In this document: positions 9,542 to 18,992 of the stretch, piece after piece
Numbering within the stretch: the first letter of the stretch is position 1
How the letters are laid out: the number at the start of each line of letters is the position of its first letter
Source: a bacterium
Lineage (GTDB): Bacteria > Oederibacteriota > Muellerivitia > Muellerivitales > Muellerivitaceae
Direction: 5' to 3'
DNA: 64,000 bases
Assembly (NCBI GenBank): GCA_035549195.1
Contig: DASZRK010000076.1
Coordinates: 39,700-103,699 of the forward strand
Program-made: the position numbers and the translations under genes
The notes under the pieces: model-generated
Databases searched by the model: none
What the model was told of the DNA's origin: nothing
What the model saw: the letters and a program-made list of their open reading frames with translations, nothing else

Positions 9542-9778
9542 TCAGACCGTTTCGACCCCGGCCACTTCGCCGACCTCGGCCTTCAAGAGCCGTTCGATGC
9601 CCGCCCGCAAGGTCGGAAGCTCGGCCGGTCGGCAGGTCGCACAAGTTCCCGACAACCGGACCCGCACCACATGATCGGGCGTGATCTCCACGAGGTCCAA
9701 TTTTGCGCCGTCCTTCCCGAGAAGTTCCTGGACCTCGGAAAGGACCTTCCGGATGCGGCCGTTCAATTCCTCGCTCAT
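9542..9778 (-). CDS. NifU-type iron-sulphur scaffold (C-terminal domain)
   Basis: A 78-residue protein consisting only of the NifU C-terminal domain. The cluster-binding motif GTCATC (CxxC) is followed by the usual PAELPTLRAGIERLL helix. Such stand-alone proteins (NfuA-like or cyanobacterial NifU-like) carry and transfer [4Fe-4S] or [2Fe-2S] clusters. The start is set at 9778, where ATG overlaps the surE stop as ATGA; the ten upstream codons of the open frame belong to the surE end. There is no nif cluster nearby, so a general maturation role is likely. Confidence 0.85.
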   Translation of the reverse strand: MSEELNGRIRKVLSEVQELLGKDGAKLDLVEITPDHVVRVRLSGTCATCRPAELPTLRAGIERLLKAEVGEVAGVETV

Positions 9779-10548
9779 GGAAGGTCCTCGAAAGGTTCGA
9801 GGATCCAATCGGAAAAATGGGGAAAATGATGCTTGGCGGTCAGGTCCAGGTGGAGCGGTGTCAGGGAAACGAAACCTTCCCGGACTTTCGCCACATCGGA
9901 CCCCGGATGCTCCTCCGCGGGTTCGCTGGGGCTATTGAGGACGTAGCTGAAATGATCCTTCAGTTCCCCGTGGGGTTCCAGGTCGTCAATGTGCCGGAAT
10001 TGCCCCTGATGGGTCACGGCCATCCCCTTCAACTCGCGGGCCTCCAAGGGAGGCACATTGACGTTCAAAAGGACCCCGGGCGCCAGCCCCTTTTCCCGCA
10101 CCCGAATGGCCACCTGGCGAGCCACAAGGGCGCTGGCGGTGAAATCCTTGTAATGATGGCTGGTCAGGGAGATGGCCACCGCCGGGATGCCCAATAGCAC
10201 CGCTTCCGCGGCCGCCGCCACGGTCCCGGAATAAAGGATGAGCGACCCGAAATTGGCCCCTTGGTTGATGCCGGAGACCACTAGGTCGGGCCGCCAGGGG
10301 AGGAGCTTCAGGACGGCGGTCCGGACGCAATCGGCGGGGGTACTGGCCACACTGAAGGAAAGCGGAAGTTCGGCCCAGGCGGGTTTTTGGACCTTGAAAG
10401 GCGCGTTCAAGGAAATGGAATGGCCGGTGGCGCTGGCTTGTTCCTCGGGGGCCGAGACGGCGATCTCCCCCAGGTCCTTGAGGGCCCCGTAGAGTGCCTT
10501 CAATCCTTGGGCCCGGATACCGTCGTCATTGGTCAGGAGAATACGCAT
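9775..10548 (-). CDS. surE: 5'/3'-nucleotidase SurE
   Basis: A 257-residue metal-dependent phosphatase that removes phosphate from nucleoside monophosphates, often linked to stationary-phase survival. The N-terminus MRILLTNDDGI has the metal-binding Asp pair, and SAPEEQASATGHSIS and SGINQGANFG complete the active site. It follows bamA after an 86-bp spacer that holds an inverted repeat and is coupled to the NifU-type gene downstream. Confidence 0.95.
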   Translation of the reverse strand: MRILLTNDDGIRAQGLKALYGALKDLGEIAVSAPEEQASATGHSISLNAPFKVQKPAWAELPLSFSVASTPADCVRTAVLKLLPWRPDLVVSGINQGANFGSLILYSGTVAAAAEAVLLGIPAVAISLTSHHYKDFTASALVARQVAIRVREKGLAPGVLLNVNVPPLEARELKGMAVTHQGQFRHIDDLEPHGELKDHFSYVLNSPSEPAEEHPGSDVAKVREGFVSLTPLHLDLTAKHHFPHFSDWILEPFEDLP

Positions 10549-10567
10549 GGGGAACCAGCCTTTAGTC

Positions 10568-10619
10568 CGCGGTTGACGGTCCGCAGTTTAATTCTTCAAA
10601 CCGCGAACTGCCAACCGCG
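10568..10619. repeat. Imperfect inverted repeat between bamA and surE
   Basis: Two 22-base arms (10568-10589 and 10598-10619) match in 18 of 22 positions as inverted copies around an 8-base loop AATTCTTC. The right arm also contains a direct repetition of CAACCGCGAACT-like units continuing to about 10630. There is no T-tract on either side, so a simple intrinsic terminator is unlikely; an intergenic palindromic repeat or a transcript-stabilising hairpin fits better. Confidence 0.55.
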
Positions 10620-10634
10620 AACTACGGGTTGTCG

Positions 10635-12944
10635 TTAGAAGAGGTTGCCCAGGTTGAAATGGAGGACCCCACCCGGGGGGGCGGCGGCGGCGGAAAGGTT
10701 CGAGGCAATGGGCCAGCCGTAGTCCAACCGGATATCCATGATGGTCCCGGGGATGGTCAACCGCACGCCCAGACCGGCGCCCATTTGAAGGTTGGACTCG
10801 TTCAAGCTCCAAACGTTGGTCCAGGAATCGCCCGTATCGAAGAACAGCACGCCCCGCAAGGGTCCGACCAAGGGATGCTTCAGTTCGGTATTGGAGACGA
10901 AGAGGGCGTTCCCACCCGCCAGGGGACCCACGGCCCTTTCGTTGTAACCGCGAATGGTGTCCGTTCCGCCGGCGTAGAACTTTTCATAGACCGGCACATC
11001 CCGGTAACCCCTCCCGGCGAACCAATAGCCCTGTTCGGCGCCCAGACGGACATGCTCCCCGATGACGAACCCGGCCGGCAAAGGCACGAAAACGCTGCTG
11101 TCCTGCACCGCCTTGATGAAGTTGTTGTCAAAACCCAAGGGGCCGCCGGCGAACTCGATGGACAACTGGTGCTTCCAACCTGTGGTGGGATCGAAATAGT
11201 TGTCCCGGCTGTCATAGACCAGACGGGGGGTGAAACTGCTGGTAGTGCTCGAAGTGGCCTCGATGTATTGGGGGGTCCCGATGGTCGTGTAATAGGAGGC
11301 CACGTCGGAGATGGTGACGTTCTGGAGCGAATAGGTCCCGTAGATGCTCCAAAAGCGGCTCAGGCGCCGTCCCAGGCTGATGGACCCGCCGACCTGTTGC
11401 TCGGTATAGAACTTATTGCCGTCCTGGGTGATGATCGACGAGGTGAAAACGCGGGTGGTGTTGAAGGCCGAAAGACTGAAGGAGGTCGGCGTATTGAAGA
11501 GCCAGGGCTCGGTGAATCCCACGCTATAGCTGGTGCGGGAGGCCCCGAACTCCAGGTCCAGGTTCACGTGCTGGGCCTTGCCGAAAAGGTTGGCTTCCTC
11601 CAGTTTGATGTTCCCGACGAACCCGTCCACCGAACTATAGCCGCCGCCCACGCTGATGGACCCGGTCTTGCGCTCCTTAACCCGGAGCACCAGCACCTGC
11701 TTGCCCGGCGTGTCCCCAGGCTGGACATCGGGGTTCACTTCCTCGAAGAAGCCCAGGTTGTAGAGGTTCTGCACGGAAAGCTTGATCTTGTCCGCCTCGA
11801 ACTTGTCCCCGGGGGCGATGACCAGTTCCCGGCGGATGACATAATCCTGGGTCTTGTAATTCCCCACGATCTTGATGTCCTGCACATAGGCCATCTGTCC
11901 CTCGGTGACGTCAAAGATGATGTTCACCTTTTTCAGGTCGTCGTCATAGGTCATCTGGGGGTTCACATTGGCGTAGATATAGCCCTTATCGGCGTAGAGA
12001 CTGCGCATCTTCCGAACGGCCTCGTCGAAATCCTTCTTGCGGATCAGGTCGCCTTTCTTATAGCCAAAGGCGGCCAACATATCCTTGTCCTCGATGAGGA
12101 CGTTGCCGCTCAAGGAAACATCCCCCAGGGTGTATTGAACACCCTCCCGTACGGTGATGGTAATGGTCACTTTCCGCCCGTCCGGGCTCATCTGCTCCTG
12201 GTGGTCCAGGACCACCGCCCGCAGGTAACCCTCGTCATGGTAGAAGTCTTCAATGGCCTTCAAATCATCGTTCAAGAGATCGGGCTTGTACTTATCCCCC
12301 TGCTTGTTCTCCTTGGTCTGGCCCGCCACCTTGTTGGCGCTGAAGGCCTCGCTTCCGACCACCAGGATCTTGGCGATCTTCACCTGGTTGCCTTCATTGA
12401 TGTCCAGGGTCAGGTCCACCAGGTTCTTGTCGCCCTCGGTCTGGGTCTTGGGGGTGACGACGACCGAGGAGTAGCCCTCGTCCAGGTAAAGCTTTCGGAT
12501 GGCCTGGATGTCATCCTGCAATTTGGACTCCTCATAGGCCGACTTGGCCTGGAGTTTCATGGCCTCGAGCAATTTCCGGTCATCGAACTTCTTGTTCCCC
12601 TTGAATTCGATCTTCCCGATCAGGGGGCGCTCGACCACGACGAAGGTGAGCTCGATCTGCCCAGGCTTGGCCCCGGGAAGGGCCTCCACCCGGACATCCT
12701 TGAAATCCCCCATGGCAAAAAGGTTATGGATGTCCATCCGCACCCGGCGCATGGCGAAAAGGTCCCCTTCCTTCTCGGAAAGGTGCCCATAGATCAGCAG
12801 GTTCGAGACGTTCTGATTGCCCTGGATCTTGATGGCGGAGATCTTGGGAAGGCTGCTGGATTCCTGGGCCCTGGGAACGGTGGGGAAGGCGATGGCGGTC
12901 AGCAGGGTCAATAACCAAAGCCGGTGGGATGGTTTCACGCGCAT
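10635..12944 (-). CDS. bamA: Outer membrane assembly factor BamA
   Basis: A 769-residue Omp85 protein that inserts beta-barrel proteins into the outer membrane. A signal peptide (about residues 1-27, LWLLTLLTAIAF) precedes five POTRA domains (about 30-400) and a 16-stranded barrel. The loop-6 motif appears as TIRGYNERAVGP, the functional IRGY/VRGF element. The start at 12944 is taken because the signal peptide starts there; 36 further in-frame codons upstream have no export features. tamB precedes it on the same strand, 168 bp upstream, and has its own stop, with a promoter between them. BamA genes in other bacteria are commonly followed by skp and lpx genes, which are absent here. Confidence 0.95.
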   Translation of the reverse strand: MRVKPSHRLWLLTLLTAIAFPTVPRAQESSSLPKISAIKIQGNQNVSNLLIYGHLSEKEGDLFAMRRVRMDIHNLFAMGDFKDVRVEALPGAKPGQIELTFVVVERPLIGKIEFKGNKKFDDRKLLEAMKLQAKSAYEESKLQDDIQAIRKLYLDEGYSSVVVTPKTQTEGDKNLVDLTLDINEGNQVKIAKILVVGSEAFSANKVAGQTKENKQGDKYKPDLLNDDLKAIEDFYHDEGYLRAVVLDHQEQMSPDGRKVTITITVREGVQYTLGDVSLSGNVLIEDKDMLAAFGYKKGDLIRKKDFDEAVRKMRSLYADKGYIYANVNPQMTYDDDLKKVNIIFDVTEGQMAYVQDIKIVGNYKTQDYVIRRELVIAPGDKFEADKIKLSVQNLYNLGFFEEVNPDVQPGDTPGKQVLVLRVKERKTGSISVGGGYSSVDGFVGNIKLEEANLFGKAQHVNLDLEFGASRTSYSVGFTEPWLFNTPTSFSLSAFNTTRVFTSSIITQDGNKFYTEQQVGGSISLGRRLSRFWSIYGTYSLQNVTISDVASYYTTIGTPQYIEATSSTTSSFTPRLVYDSRDNYFDPTTGWKHQLSIEFAGGPLGFDNNFIKAVQDSSVFVPLPAGFVIGEHVRLGAEQGYWFAGRGYRDVPVYEKFYAGGTDTIRGYNERAVGPLAGGNALFVSNTELKHPLVGPLRGVLFFDTGDSWTNVWSLNESNLQMGAGLGVRLTIPGTIMDIRLDYGWPIASNLSAAAAPPGGVLHFNLGNLF

Positions 12945-13023
12945 GGGCCGAAAGGAGCCTTTTCCCCCGTTCGTTCGGGGCTTGGGAATGGACCGGCCAT
13001 AAAAGGGCCGGACAAAGACGCAG

Positions 13024-13052
13024 ATTCTAACAGGGCCCTTGATAATCGGCAA
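13024..13052 (-). promoter_or_regulatory. Promoter of bamA
   Basis: On the minus strand TTGCCG (13052-13047) is followed after 17 bp by TAGAAT (13029-13024), with TG one base before the -10, an extended -10. The predicted start lies near 13017. Within the leader a 6-bp CCGGCC/GGCCGG hairpin is visible around 12990-13012. A second hairpin, GGACCC/GGGTCC, lies upstream at about 13081-13098 just after the tamB stop, without a T-tract. Confidence 0.5.
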
Positions 13053-13112
13053 TGCAATTGCCCGGCTTTTGGACGCCCCATGGACCCCGAAAGGGTCCCT
13101 ATAGCTCCAGAT

Positions 13113-16100
13113 TTATTGGTTGGAAGCCGTGACCCGCTTGATGACGCTGCGCGTATTGCCGTTCAGGTCCTTGGCCGTGATCCGAAAGTCATAGTCGGCG
13201 TCCGGTGTCAGCCCATCGATGACCATCTCATGCCGGTATTCGAAGTCCTTGTTCTCGACCTTGACCTGGACCTCGTTCCCGTCTCCGTCCAGCACCGACA
13301 AGGTGTTCTTGGTGACCTTGTCCGTGGTCCAAAGGACCGAATATTTGCCGGGCCCCACCGGATAGACATCGAATCTCTCGAAGTTCGGTTTTTCCTTGTC
13401 GTCCTTCTTAGCCACCTTGATGTCCGGGAGAGGTTCCGTGAACATGAAACTGGCCCGGGCTTCCTGCTGGTTCAAGTCGTTGCTCCCATAGGAGATGTCC
13501 CCGTGGAGCTTGGAAGTGAAGTCATATTGGAGCCCCATCGATCCTGTCGGCGAAAGGTCCCCGGTCACCCCTCGGTTGAAGCCGACCTGTGTCTTCAGGG
13601 AAAGCTTGGGATCCAAGGGCTTGGTCAATTCCATCTGAAGAAAAGGCGAGCTGTTGGCCACGAGGCTGTTCCCCGTGGCTTCGGGCCCTCCCGCCACCGG
13701 CGTGGCGGCCGAGCCAGGTCCGGCAGCCAAGGGTTGACCCTTGAATTGAACATCGCTCCCCAGCCATTTTTGGGTGTATTCCCGCGCCGCCCGGGAGGCC
13801 TCATTCAGGGCCATTCGGTTGATGGCGTCGAACACCGCCGATTTAGCCGCCTGTCCGTAGTCATGTTCATAGGCCTGTTGGAGGGCCTGGGCGGTGTAGC
13901 CCGTCATGTCCTTCCCGAACATGATGTAGGAGAGCAATAGCTTCTGTTGCTTGTCCGGATCCGTGGGGTCGAAAGGCGGGCTGGATTCCAGGTTGAAGTC
14001 GATCTTCCCGAAGGTCCCGCTCAGGTTGACCCAGATATCGACGTCGGTATTACGCACCCCCCCCGCCGTGATCACCTCCACATTGTGCCAATGGTCCACT
14101 GCGCGTCCCTTGATGAAAGGTTTGGCCCCCTTGGAAAGCTGGACCCATCCCGACTCCATCGTGAATTTGTGGTTCAAATACCACAACCATCCGCGGGTCG
14201 TGCTGGCCGTGCCGTAGCACTTGATGCCCGCCTCGTCCGGGGTACTGTCCGAATCCCGCCCCTCGATCTTGATGGCGTTCCCCGGGTCCACCTGCAGCTC
14301 CAGGTAATTGGTATTGAAGTCGTTCGAGTACCAAGTGTTCTTTCCGGAGACCAGCTTCAGGTCGAAGGTCACCCCGGCCAATTCCCGGTATTCGATGGGT
14401 TTTCCGTTCTCATCCAATGCCTGGATGGGCGGGAAGGTGAAATGGCCGCTTTGGAGCAGGGCCGTCCCGCTGACCACCAAATGCTCCAGGGGCCCGGAGA
14501 TGACCAAGGGGTCGTTCGGGGTGGCGCCATAGAAGAGGATCTCGCCCCATTCCCCGGGACGCATGATGGTGGGGATGCTCAACCAGACGCCATGTTCCCC
14601 GACGGTCTGGACCCGGAAGTCGAAATACTGGGGAACGAAATTGACCAACTTCATCTTGCTCTGTTCGATAGGAGGCGATGAGATGAAGACCCGCCCTTGC
14701 CCGATGCGGCCGTTCAAGGAATCCACCGCCAAGGTGTTGTGACGGACCTTGATGCGTCCGCTGATGTCCTCGATCCGCTCCGCCACCATACCGGGGACCA
14801 TTTGACAATTGTTCAGGTCCAGGTCCATCGTCAGGTCCGGATTGTCCAAGGTCCCGCCAACATGGGCGGAGAAATCCATGGCCCCCGAGGCCTTCTTGGC
14901 CAATCCGCCCAGGAGGATGAGGCTGAAATCGCCCTTGTTCATCTTGGCGTCGATGTCCATGTTCCGGTTCTGCACCTTCAACCAGCTGTCCTTCGTCAGG
15001 GCGATGGGCATCTTGCCCCGCACGGTGAAATTGAACTTTCCGCCGCGGTTCAGGCTGATGGGATTTTGGTCATCCCCCAAATAAAGGGTGTTGTCCTTGG
15101 ACCTCAGGACCCCGTCCAACAGGTCGAAGTCCAAATCCCCGATGCGCCCTTGGGAAAGGGAAAGGGACGTGGTGAAAAGGGGGTTCTCCAGGGTCCCGTC
15201 CAGGACCAGGTGATAATTGGCCATGCCCAGGAAAGGGAAATTCGGGAAGACCCATTTGGCGATCTCCTGGATCGGCACATCCTTCGCGTCGGAAACCAGG
15301 TGACAGGCTCCTCCACCCAGGTCCAGGTTCCCGTCCACGGTGAAAACCCCCGCGTAATTCAGCAACCGGAGGTCCTTGAAGGCCACCTTTTGGTCCTGGG
15401 ATAGGTCCACTTCCCCCACCAATTGGGCCTTCCCGGCCTCCAGCGGCAGGAAATCCACCACCTTGTCCTTGACCCGCACCGAAAGATCGAAGGGCTTGGG
15501 CTGTTGTTTCGGGTCATTCCCCTGTTCCAAGAGCGAGAGATTCCCCTCGAAATCAGGACGCCCGGCCTTGGCTCCCAGGGAAGCTTTCCCGGTCATTTGA
15601 AGGCTGCTGGTCAAATGAAAGGGACCAAGGGGGACATCCTTGGTCTCCGCCTTCATCGACATCAGGACAAGCGTGGGATCCTCGGGATCCAATTCCAGCG
15701 ACCCTTCCCCGATCCGAATGGTCCCCTTTTCCAGTTCGATCCGGTTCTTGCCCAAGGTGATCTTGTTGCCCGATTCGGTGAAATGCAGGTCCGCCGATGG
15801 GATCAAGGTCGATTGATAGCGCAGGTCCTTTCCGGACAAGGAAAACCCGATGCCCAGCTTGTTCAAGGGCCCCTTGACCGAAAGTTCCCCGTTCACCTCC
15901 CCGCCCACCCTTTTTTGGTCGGTATCAATGCCCAGGAGAGCGAGCAAATTGCGAAGCTTTTCCTTTTCGACCGGACCATGGACCGACAGTGCCGCGGTCG
16001 GATCCCAGACCGCCAGCGGGGATTCCAGGGAACCCTCCAGGTTGTATTTGGCCAGGTCCCGTTGCAGGGTCGCGGTGGCTTGGAGCTTCTTTTTATCACC

Positions 16101-18980
16101 ATTGAATTGGAAGCCGATGTGGTCGAAGTCGTAGTTCTGGACCTTTCCCTGGACCAATTGAAGGGAGCCGGACAGGGGCAAGGTGGCCCAAGGCCCTTTT
16201 TCCAATTTCAGGTCCCCGCTGAATTTCCCCGTGATCTTGAGCCCCGCGGGAAGGAATTGATTGACCTCCGGAAGTTGTTCGAACGGCACCGGTTCGAATC
16301 TCAATTGGGCTTGGAGCTGCGGGGTCTCTCCGGCAAGGTCCAGTTCGGTTGTTCCTTGAATGGCCCCGCCCAGGTGAACCTTGCCCTTGAGCCTGGAATC
16401 GGCCATGTCGGCGGTCAAACCAAGATCGGTGAACCGGTAGGTCTTCTGGTTCAGGTCGGTCAGGCTGAAGTCCTGGGAAGCGAAGGTCCCCGTCCAGGCC
16501 TTCCAAAAGGGGTCCCCGGTGATCTGGGCGTTCCAGACGAAGACCCCCGTCAGGGAAGGCCCCATCCCCAATTGGAAGCCTTTGGCGTCGAATTTCATGG
16601 CCATGGCCCCGGGATGGGCCTGGGTGTCCCAAGTCCCGGTGATGTTCAAGGATCCACCCTTTTGGTCCAGCAAGAGACGGCGGACCATCAGCTTCCCACC
16701 GTCCATTTTCAAGGACGCCTCCAGGTCCTCCGCGTGCCAATCCCCCACCTTCAAACCGGCGACCCGGATATCGTCTCCTTGTAAAAGGGGGTTCTTTTTG
16801 GTTCCCGTCAAATGGAGCTGTCCCTTGACCGAACCCTCGAAGGGCTGTGGAGGATTGTTCCATCCCCCGATCTCGGCGATCGTCTGCAGGGGGACGTCAT
16901 TGGCCTTGATGGAAAGGTCCATCGGGGCCTGCGGGTCCAGGCCCACGCGGCCCGAGACCGAGAATTTGTCCCCGTTCTCCCCGATCTCCAGACGGTCGAA
17001 AAGGATCTCGCCCGGACGATAGGTCAGGGCCACCCGCATGGGACCGGGTTCCTGGCCCTTGAGGCTCACCTTCTCCGAATCGAGCTTGGCCGTGGCCGCG
17101 ATCTCCCGACGGGTTCCCCCGACCTTGATGGACAGGTCCACCTTCCCTTCGACCTCCGGGAACTGGTCACTGAAAAAGGGCAACCCCTCCAAGGGGATCC
17201 CCTTCCCGCCCACCTCCAGTTGAATGGGTTGGTCCTGGGATTTGGGCCAAACCCCGCTTCCCGTCAAGCGAATGGATCTCTTGTCCGCTACCGCTAGGAA
17301 ACGCTCCAAGGTCCAGGCATCGGGCCCCTCGGTGAAGACCGCCTCCAACTTGGATTTTTCGTTCAAGATCGCCGTCACCTGCATCCGGTTGTCCTTCCAT
17401 TGAACATTGTTGCGAATGGAGTAATGAAAGGGCGTATTGCGGAGTGTCCGGAAGATCTCCAGTTGACTGGTCGAGGAAAGGGTCGTCCGGTCCCGTGGAC
17501 CGTAATAGCGGATATCCGCATTGATCCGGCCCTGGGTTTGGGAGATCCCCAGGATCCCCGCAGCCTGGCCCGCATCCAGGTCCACGAGGCGCCCGGACAG
17601 TGAAACAGGGGCATCCGGCTGGTCCGCCAAGGAAATGAACCCATTTCCCGACAAGGATCCGCCCATCAATTTCCCGGAGATGGAATCGAACTTCAGGGTC
17701 TGTTGCTCGAACTTCCCGTGGACCGACAGGCTTTCCAGGGGCCATCCGGCCACCGTCGTGGGCCCCAATCTCGCGCTTCCCGATACGGAAGGATCCGCCA
17801 GAGCCCCGGAAACGAGGAGGTTCGCGCTCCCGGTGGACCCCTCCACCTTCCCTGCCTTCACCTTGAGCAGGTCCTCCAGGATGGTCGAAGCGGCCAAATG
17901 ATCGCTGACCGCCCGGGCTGCCAGTGGACGTCCGTCCATGGGGATAAGTCCGGTGGCCTTCCAGGGCGTGGCCCCGAGGTTGAAGCTCAATTCATCCAGG
18001 ATCTTGACCTCCGTGGGACGCAGGTTGGCCCGGCCCGTGATCCCATTGAAGGTCAAGACCAAGGGACCAGGCGTCTTGAGGTCCGCGTCCGCCAGATCCG
18101 CGTGCCCATCGAACCAAAGGGGTTTGCCCGCCTGAAAGACCAAGGGGGTCTGGATGGACACGAAACCTTGGGTCACATCCCAGCCGGTCGTCCCCTTCAA
18201 AGCGGGACCCAAGGTGGCCAAGGGCCAGTGATCGAGTTTCAGCATCCCTTTGGTACCTGGGGCCTGGGGATCCAAGTGGAAACTGCCGTTGAAACGCAGG
18301 GACCCAGGATCTTGTTTCTCCGGGGAGAAGGCTTGGAGCGAGAGGCCCCAGGTCCCATGCCCCACCGATCGGGCCCGAAAATCCAGGTCGCGGAAGACCA
18401 GTCGGGGCTCCTTTCCGTTCTGGATCGAGAAAGACCCCGACTTGATCGCTACCTGGCCCGCCGGGATAACAGGGATCGGTGCGGCCAAGGCCGGGGACGA
18501 ACCGGAAAGGGCCGTAACGGGGGCTTGGGAGTGACTGGACCGTGTCAGGGTGATCTCAGGGCGAAGAAGGGTGAGGCTTTGCAGGCACTCTTCGATCGGA
18601 CGATGCCGGACCGCCAGGTCCCAAAGGGCCAGGTCCAGGGAGACCTGTTGGACCCGGACCTTGCTCTCCCAGGGGTAGCCTGGGACGGTCATGGAAAGGT
18701 CGTTCAAAAGGACGTGGCCCGTCCATCCGGCCCGGACCGAACCCAGGGTGACCGGGGACTGGATGACCTCGGATAGCTTCTGTTGGATCAATGGACGCAG
18801 GTTCGCGTCCACGATGCGGTCCTGGAAATAAAGGTAGGCGCCCGTCAGGACGGCGAGGGAAGCCAGGGCCCAGGGCCAACGGGGCTTGCGGCCGGACGAT
18901 GGCGGCGAAACCGGGTCTTCCCGCCGCCCCAAGGCCCCCCTGAAAGCGAAGCCCTTGCGGCTTCCCGGCTTCGCTCCCAT
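13113..18980 (-). CDS. tamB: TamB-like inner-membrane translocation protein with C-terminal FN3-like domain
   Basis: A 1955-residue protein. One N-terminal membrane anchor (about residues 34-52, WALASLAVLTGAYLYF) precedes a very long periplasmic part of repeating beta-strands, the AsmA/TamB-like lipid-transfer groove. The TamB (DUF490) domain follows at roughly 1400-1850, with the FGKDM segment and alternating terminal strands as in other TamB proteins. Proteins of this family bridge the periplasm and help lipids or barrel proteins reach the outer membrane. It is unusually long (E. coli TamB has 1259 residues). Uniquely, residues about 1868-1955 look like a fibronectin type III domain (YSVLWTTD, MVIDGLTPDADYDFRITAKD, LNGNT) after the place where TamB normally ends. 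bamA lies just downstream, no tamA is present. Confidence 0.88.
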   Translation of the reverse strand: MGAKPGSRKGFAFRGALGRREDPVSPPSSGRKPRWPWALASLAVLTGAYLYFQDRIVDANLRPLIQQKLSEVIQSPVTLGSVRAGWTGHVLLNDLSMTVPGYPWESKVRVQQVSLDLALWDLAVRHRPIEECLQSLTLLRPEITLTRSSHSQAPVTALSGSSPALAAPIPVIPAGQVAIKSGSFSIQNGKEPRLVFRDLDFRARSVGHGTWGLSLQAFSPEKQDPGSLRFNGSFHLDPQAPGTKGMLKLDHWPLATLGPALKGTTGWDVTQGFVSIQTPLVFQAGKPLWFDGHADLADADLKTPGPLVLTFNGITGRANLRPTEVKILDELSFNLGATPWKATGLIPMDGRPLAARAVSDHLAASTILEDLLKVKAGKVEGSTGSANLLVSGALADPSVSGSARLGPTTVAGWPLESLSVHGKFEQQTLKFDSISGKLMGGSLSGNGFISLADQPDAPVSLSGRLVDLDAGQAAGILGISQTQGRINADIRYYGPRDRTTLSSTSQLEIFRTLRNTPFHYSIRNNVQWKDNRMQVTAILNEKSKLEAVFTEGPDAWTLERFLAVADKRSIRLTGSGVWPKSQDQPIQLEVGGKGIPLEGLPFFSDQFPEVEGKVDLSIKVGGTRREIAATAKLDSEKVSLKGQEPGPMRVALTYRPGEILFDRLEIGENGDKFSVSGRVGLDPQAPMDLSIKANDVPLQTIAEIGGWNNPPQPFEGSVKGQLHLTGTKKNPLLQGDDIRVAGLKVGDWHAEDLEASLKMDGGKLMVRRLLLDQKGGSLNITGTWDTQAHPGAMAMKFDAKGFQLGMGPSLTGVFVWNAQITGDPFWKAWTGTFASQDFSLTDLNQKTYRFTDLGLTADMADSRLKGKVHLGGAIQGTTELDLAGETPQLQAQLRFEPVPFEQLPEVNQFLPAGLKITGKFSGDLKLEKGPWATLPLSGSLQLVQGKVQNYDFDHIGFQFNGDKKKLQATATLQRDLAKYNLEGSLESPLAVWDPTAALSVHGPVEKEKLRNLLALLGIDTDQKRVGGEVNGELSVKGPLNKLGIGFSLSGKDLRYQSTLIPSADLHFTESGNKITLGKNRIELEKGTIRIGEGSLELDPEDPTLVLMSMKAETKDVPLGPFHLTSSLQMTGKASLGAKAGRPDFEGNLSLLEQGNDPKQQPKPFDLSVRVKDKVVDFLPLEAGKAQLVGEVDLSQDQKVAFKDLRLLNYAGVFTVDGNLDLGGGACHLVSDAKDVPIQEIAKWVFPNFPFLGMANYHLVLDGTLENPLFTTSLSLSQGRIGDLDFDLLDGVLRSKDNTLYLGDDQNPISLNRGGKFNFTVRGKMPIALTKDSWLKVQNRNMDIDAKMNKGDFSLILLGGLAKKASGAMDFSAHVGGTLDNPDLTMDLDLNNCQMVPGMVAERIEDISGRIKVRHNTLAVDSLNGRIGQGRVFISSPPIEQSKMKLVNFVPQYFDFRVQTVGEHGVWLSIPTIMRPGEWGEILFYGATPNDPLVISGPLEHLVVSGTALLQSGHFTFPPIQALDENGKPIEYRELAGVTFDLKLVSGKNTWYSNDFNTNYLELQVDPGNAIKIEGRDSDSTPDEAGIKCYGTASTTRGWLWYLNHKFTMESGWVQLSKGAKPFIKGRAVDHWHNVEVITAGGVRNTDVDIWVNLSGTFGKIDFNLESSPPFDPTDPDKQQKLLLSYIMFGKDMTGYTAQALQQAYEHDYGQAAKSAVFDAINRMALNEASRAAREYTQKWLGSDVQFKGQPLAAGPGSAATPVAGGPEATGNSLVANSSPFLQMELTKPLDPKLSLKTQVGFNRGVTGDLSPTGSMGLQYDFTSKLHGDISYGSNDLNQQEARASFMFTEPLPDIKVAKKDDKEKPNFERFDVYPVGPGKYSVLWTTDKVTKNTLSVLDGDGNEVQVKVENKDFEYRHEMVIDGLTPDADYDFRITAKDLNGNTRSVIKRVTASNQ

Positions 18981-18992
18981 GAAGTACCCCTT

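Noticed and set aside
9411..9644. A 77-codon minus-strand frame between the NifU-type gene and purB
   Set aside because: No ribosome binding site, overlaps the NifU-type gene in another frame, and its low-complexity sequence is explained by the purB leader.
10629..12914. A 761-codon frame antisense to bamA
   Set aside because: It mirrors the codon pattern of a GC-rich gene; bamA has clear domains on the other strand.
16276..16298. GGTTCGAATCTC, a tRNA T-arm-like string
   Set aside because: It lies inside the tamB reading frame and no acceptor or anticodon arm surrounds it.
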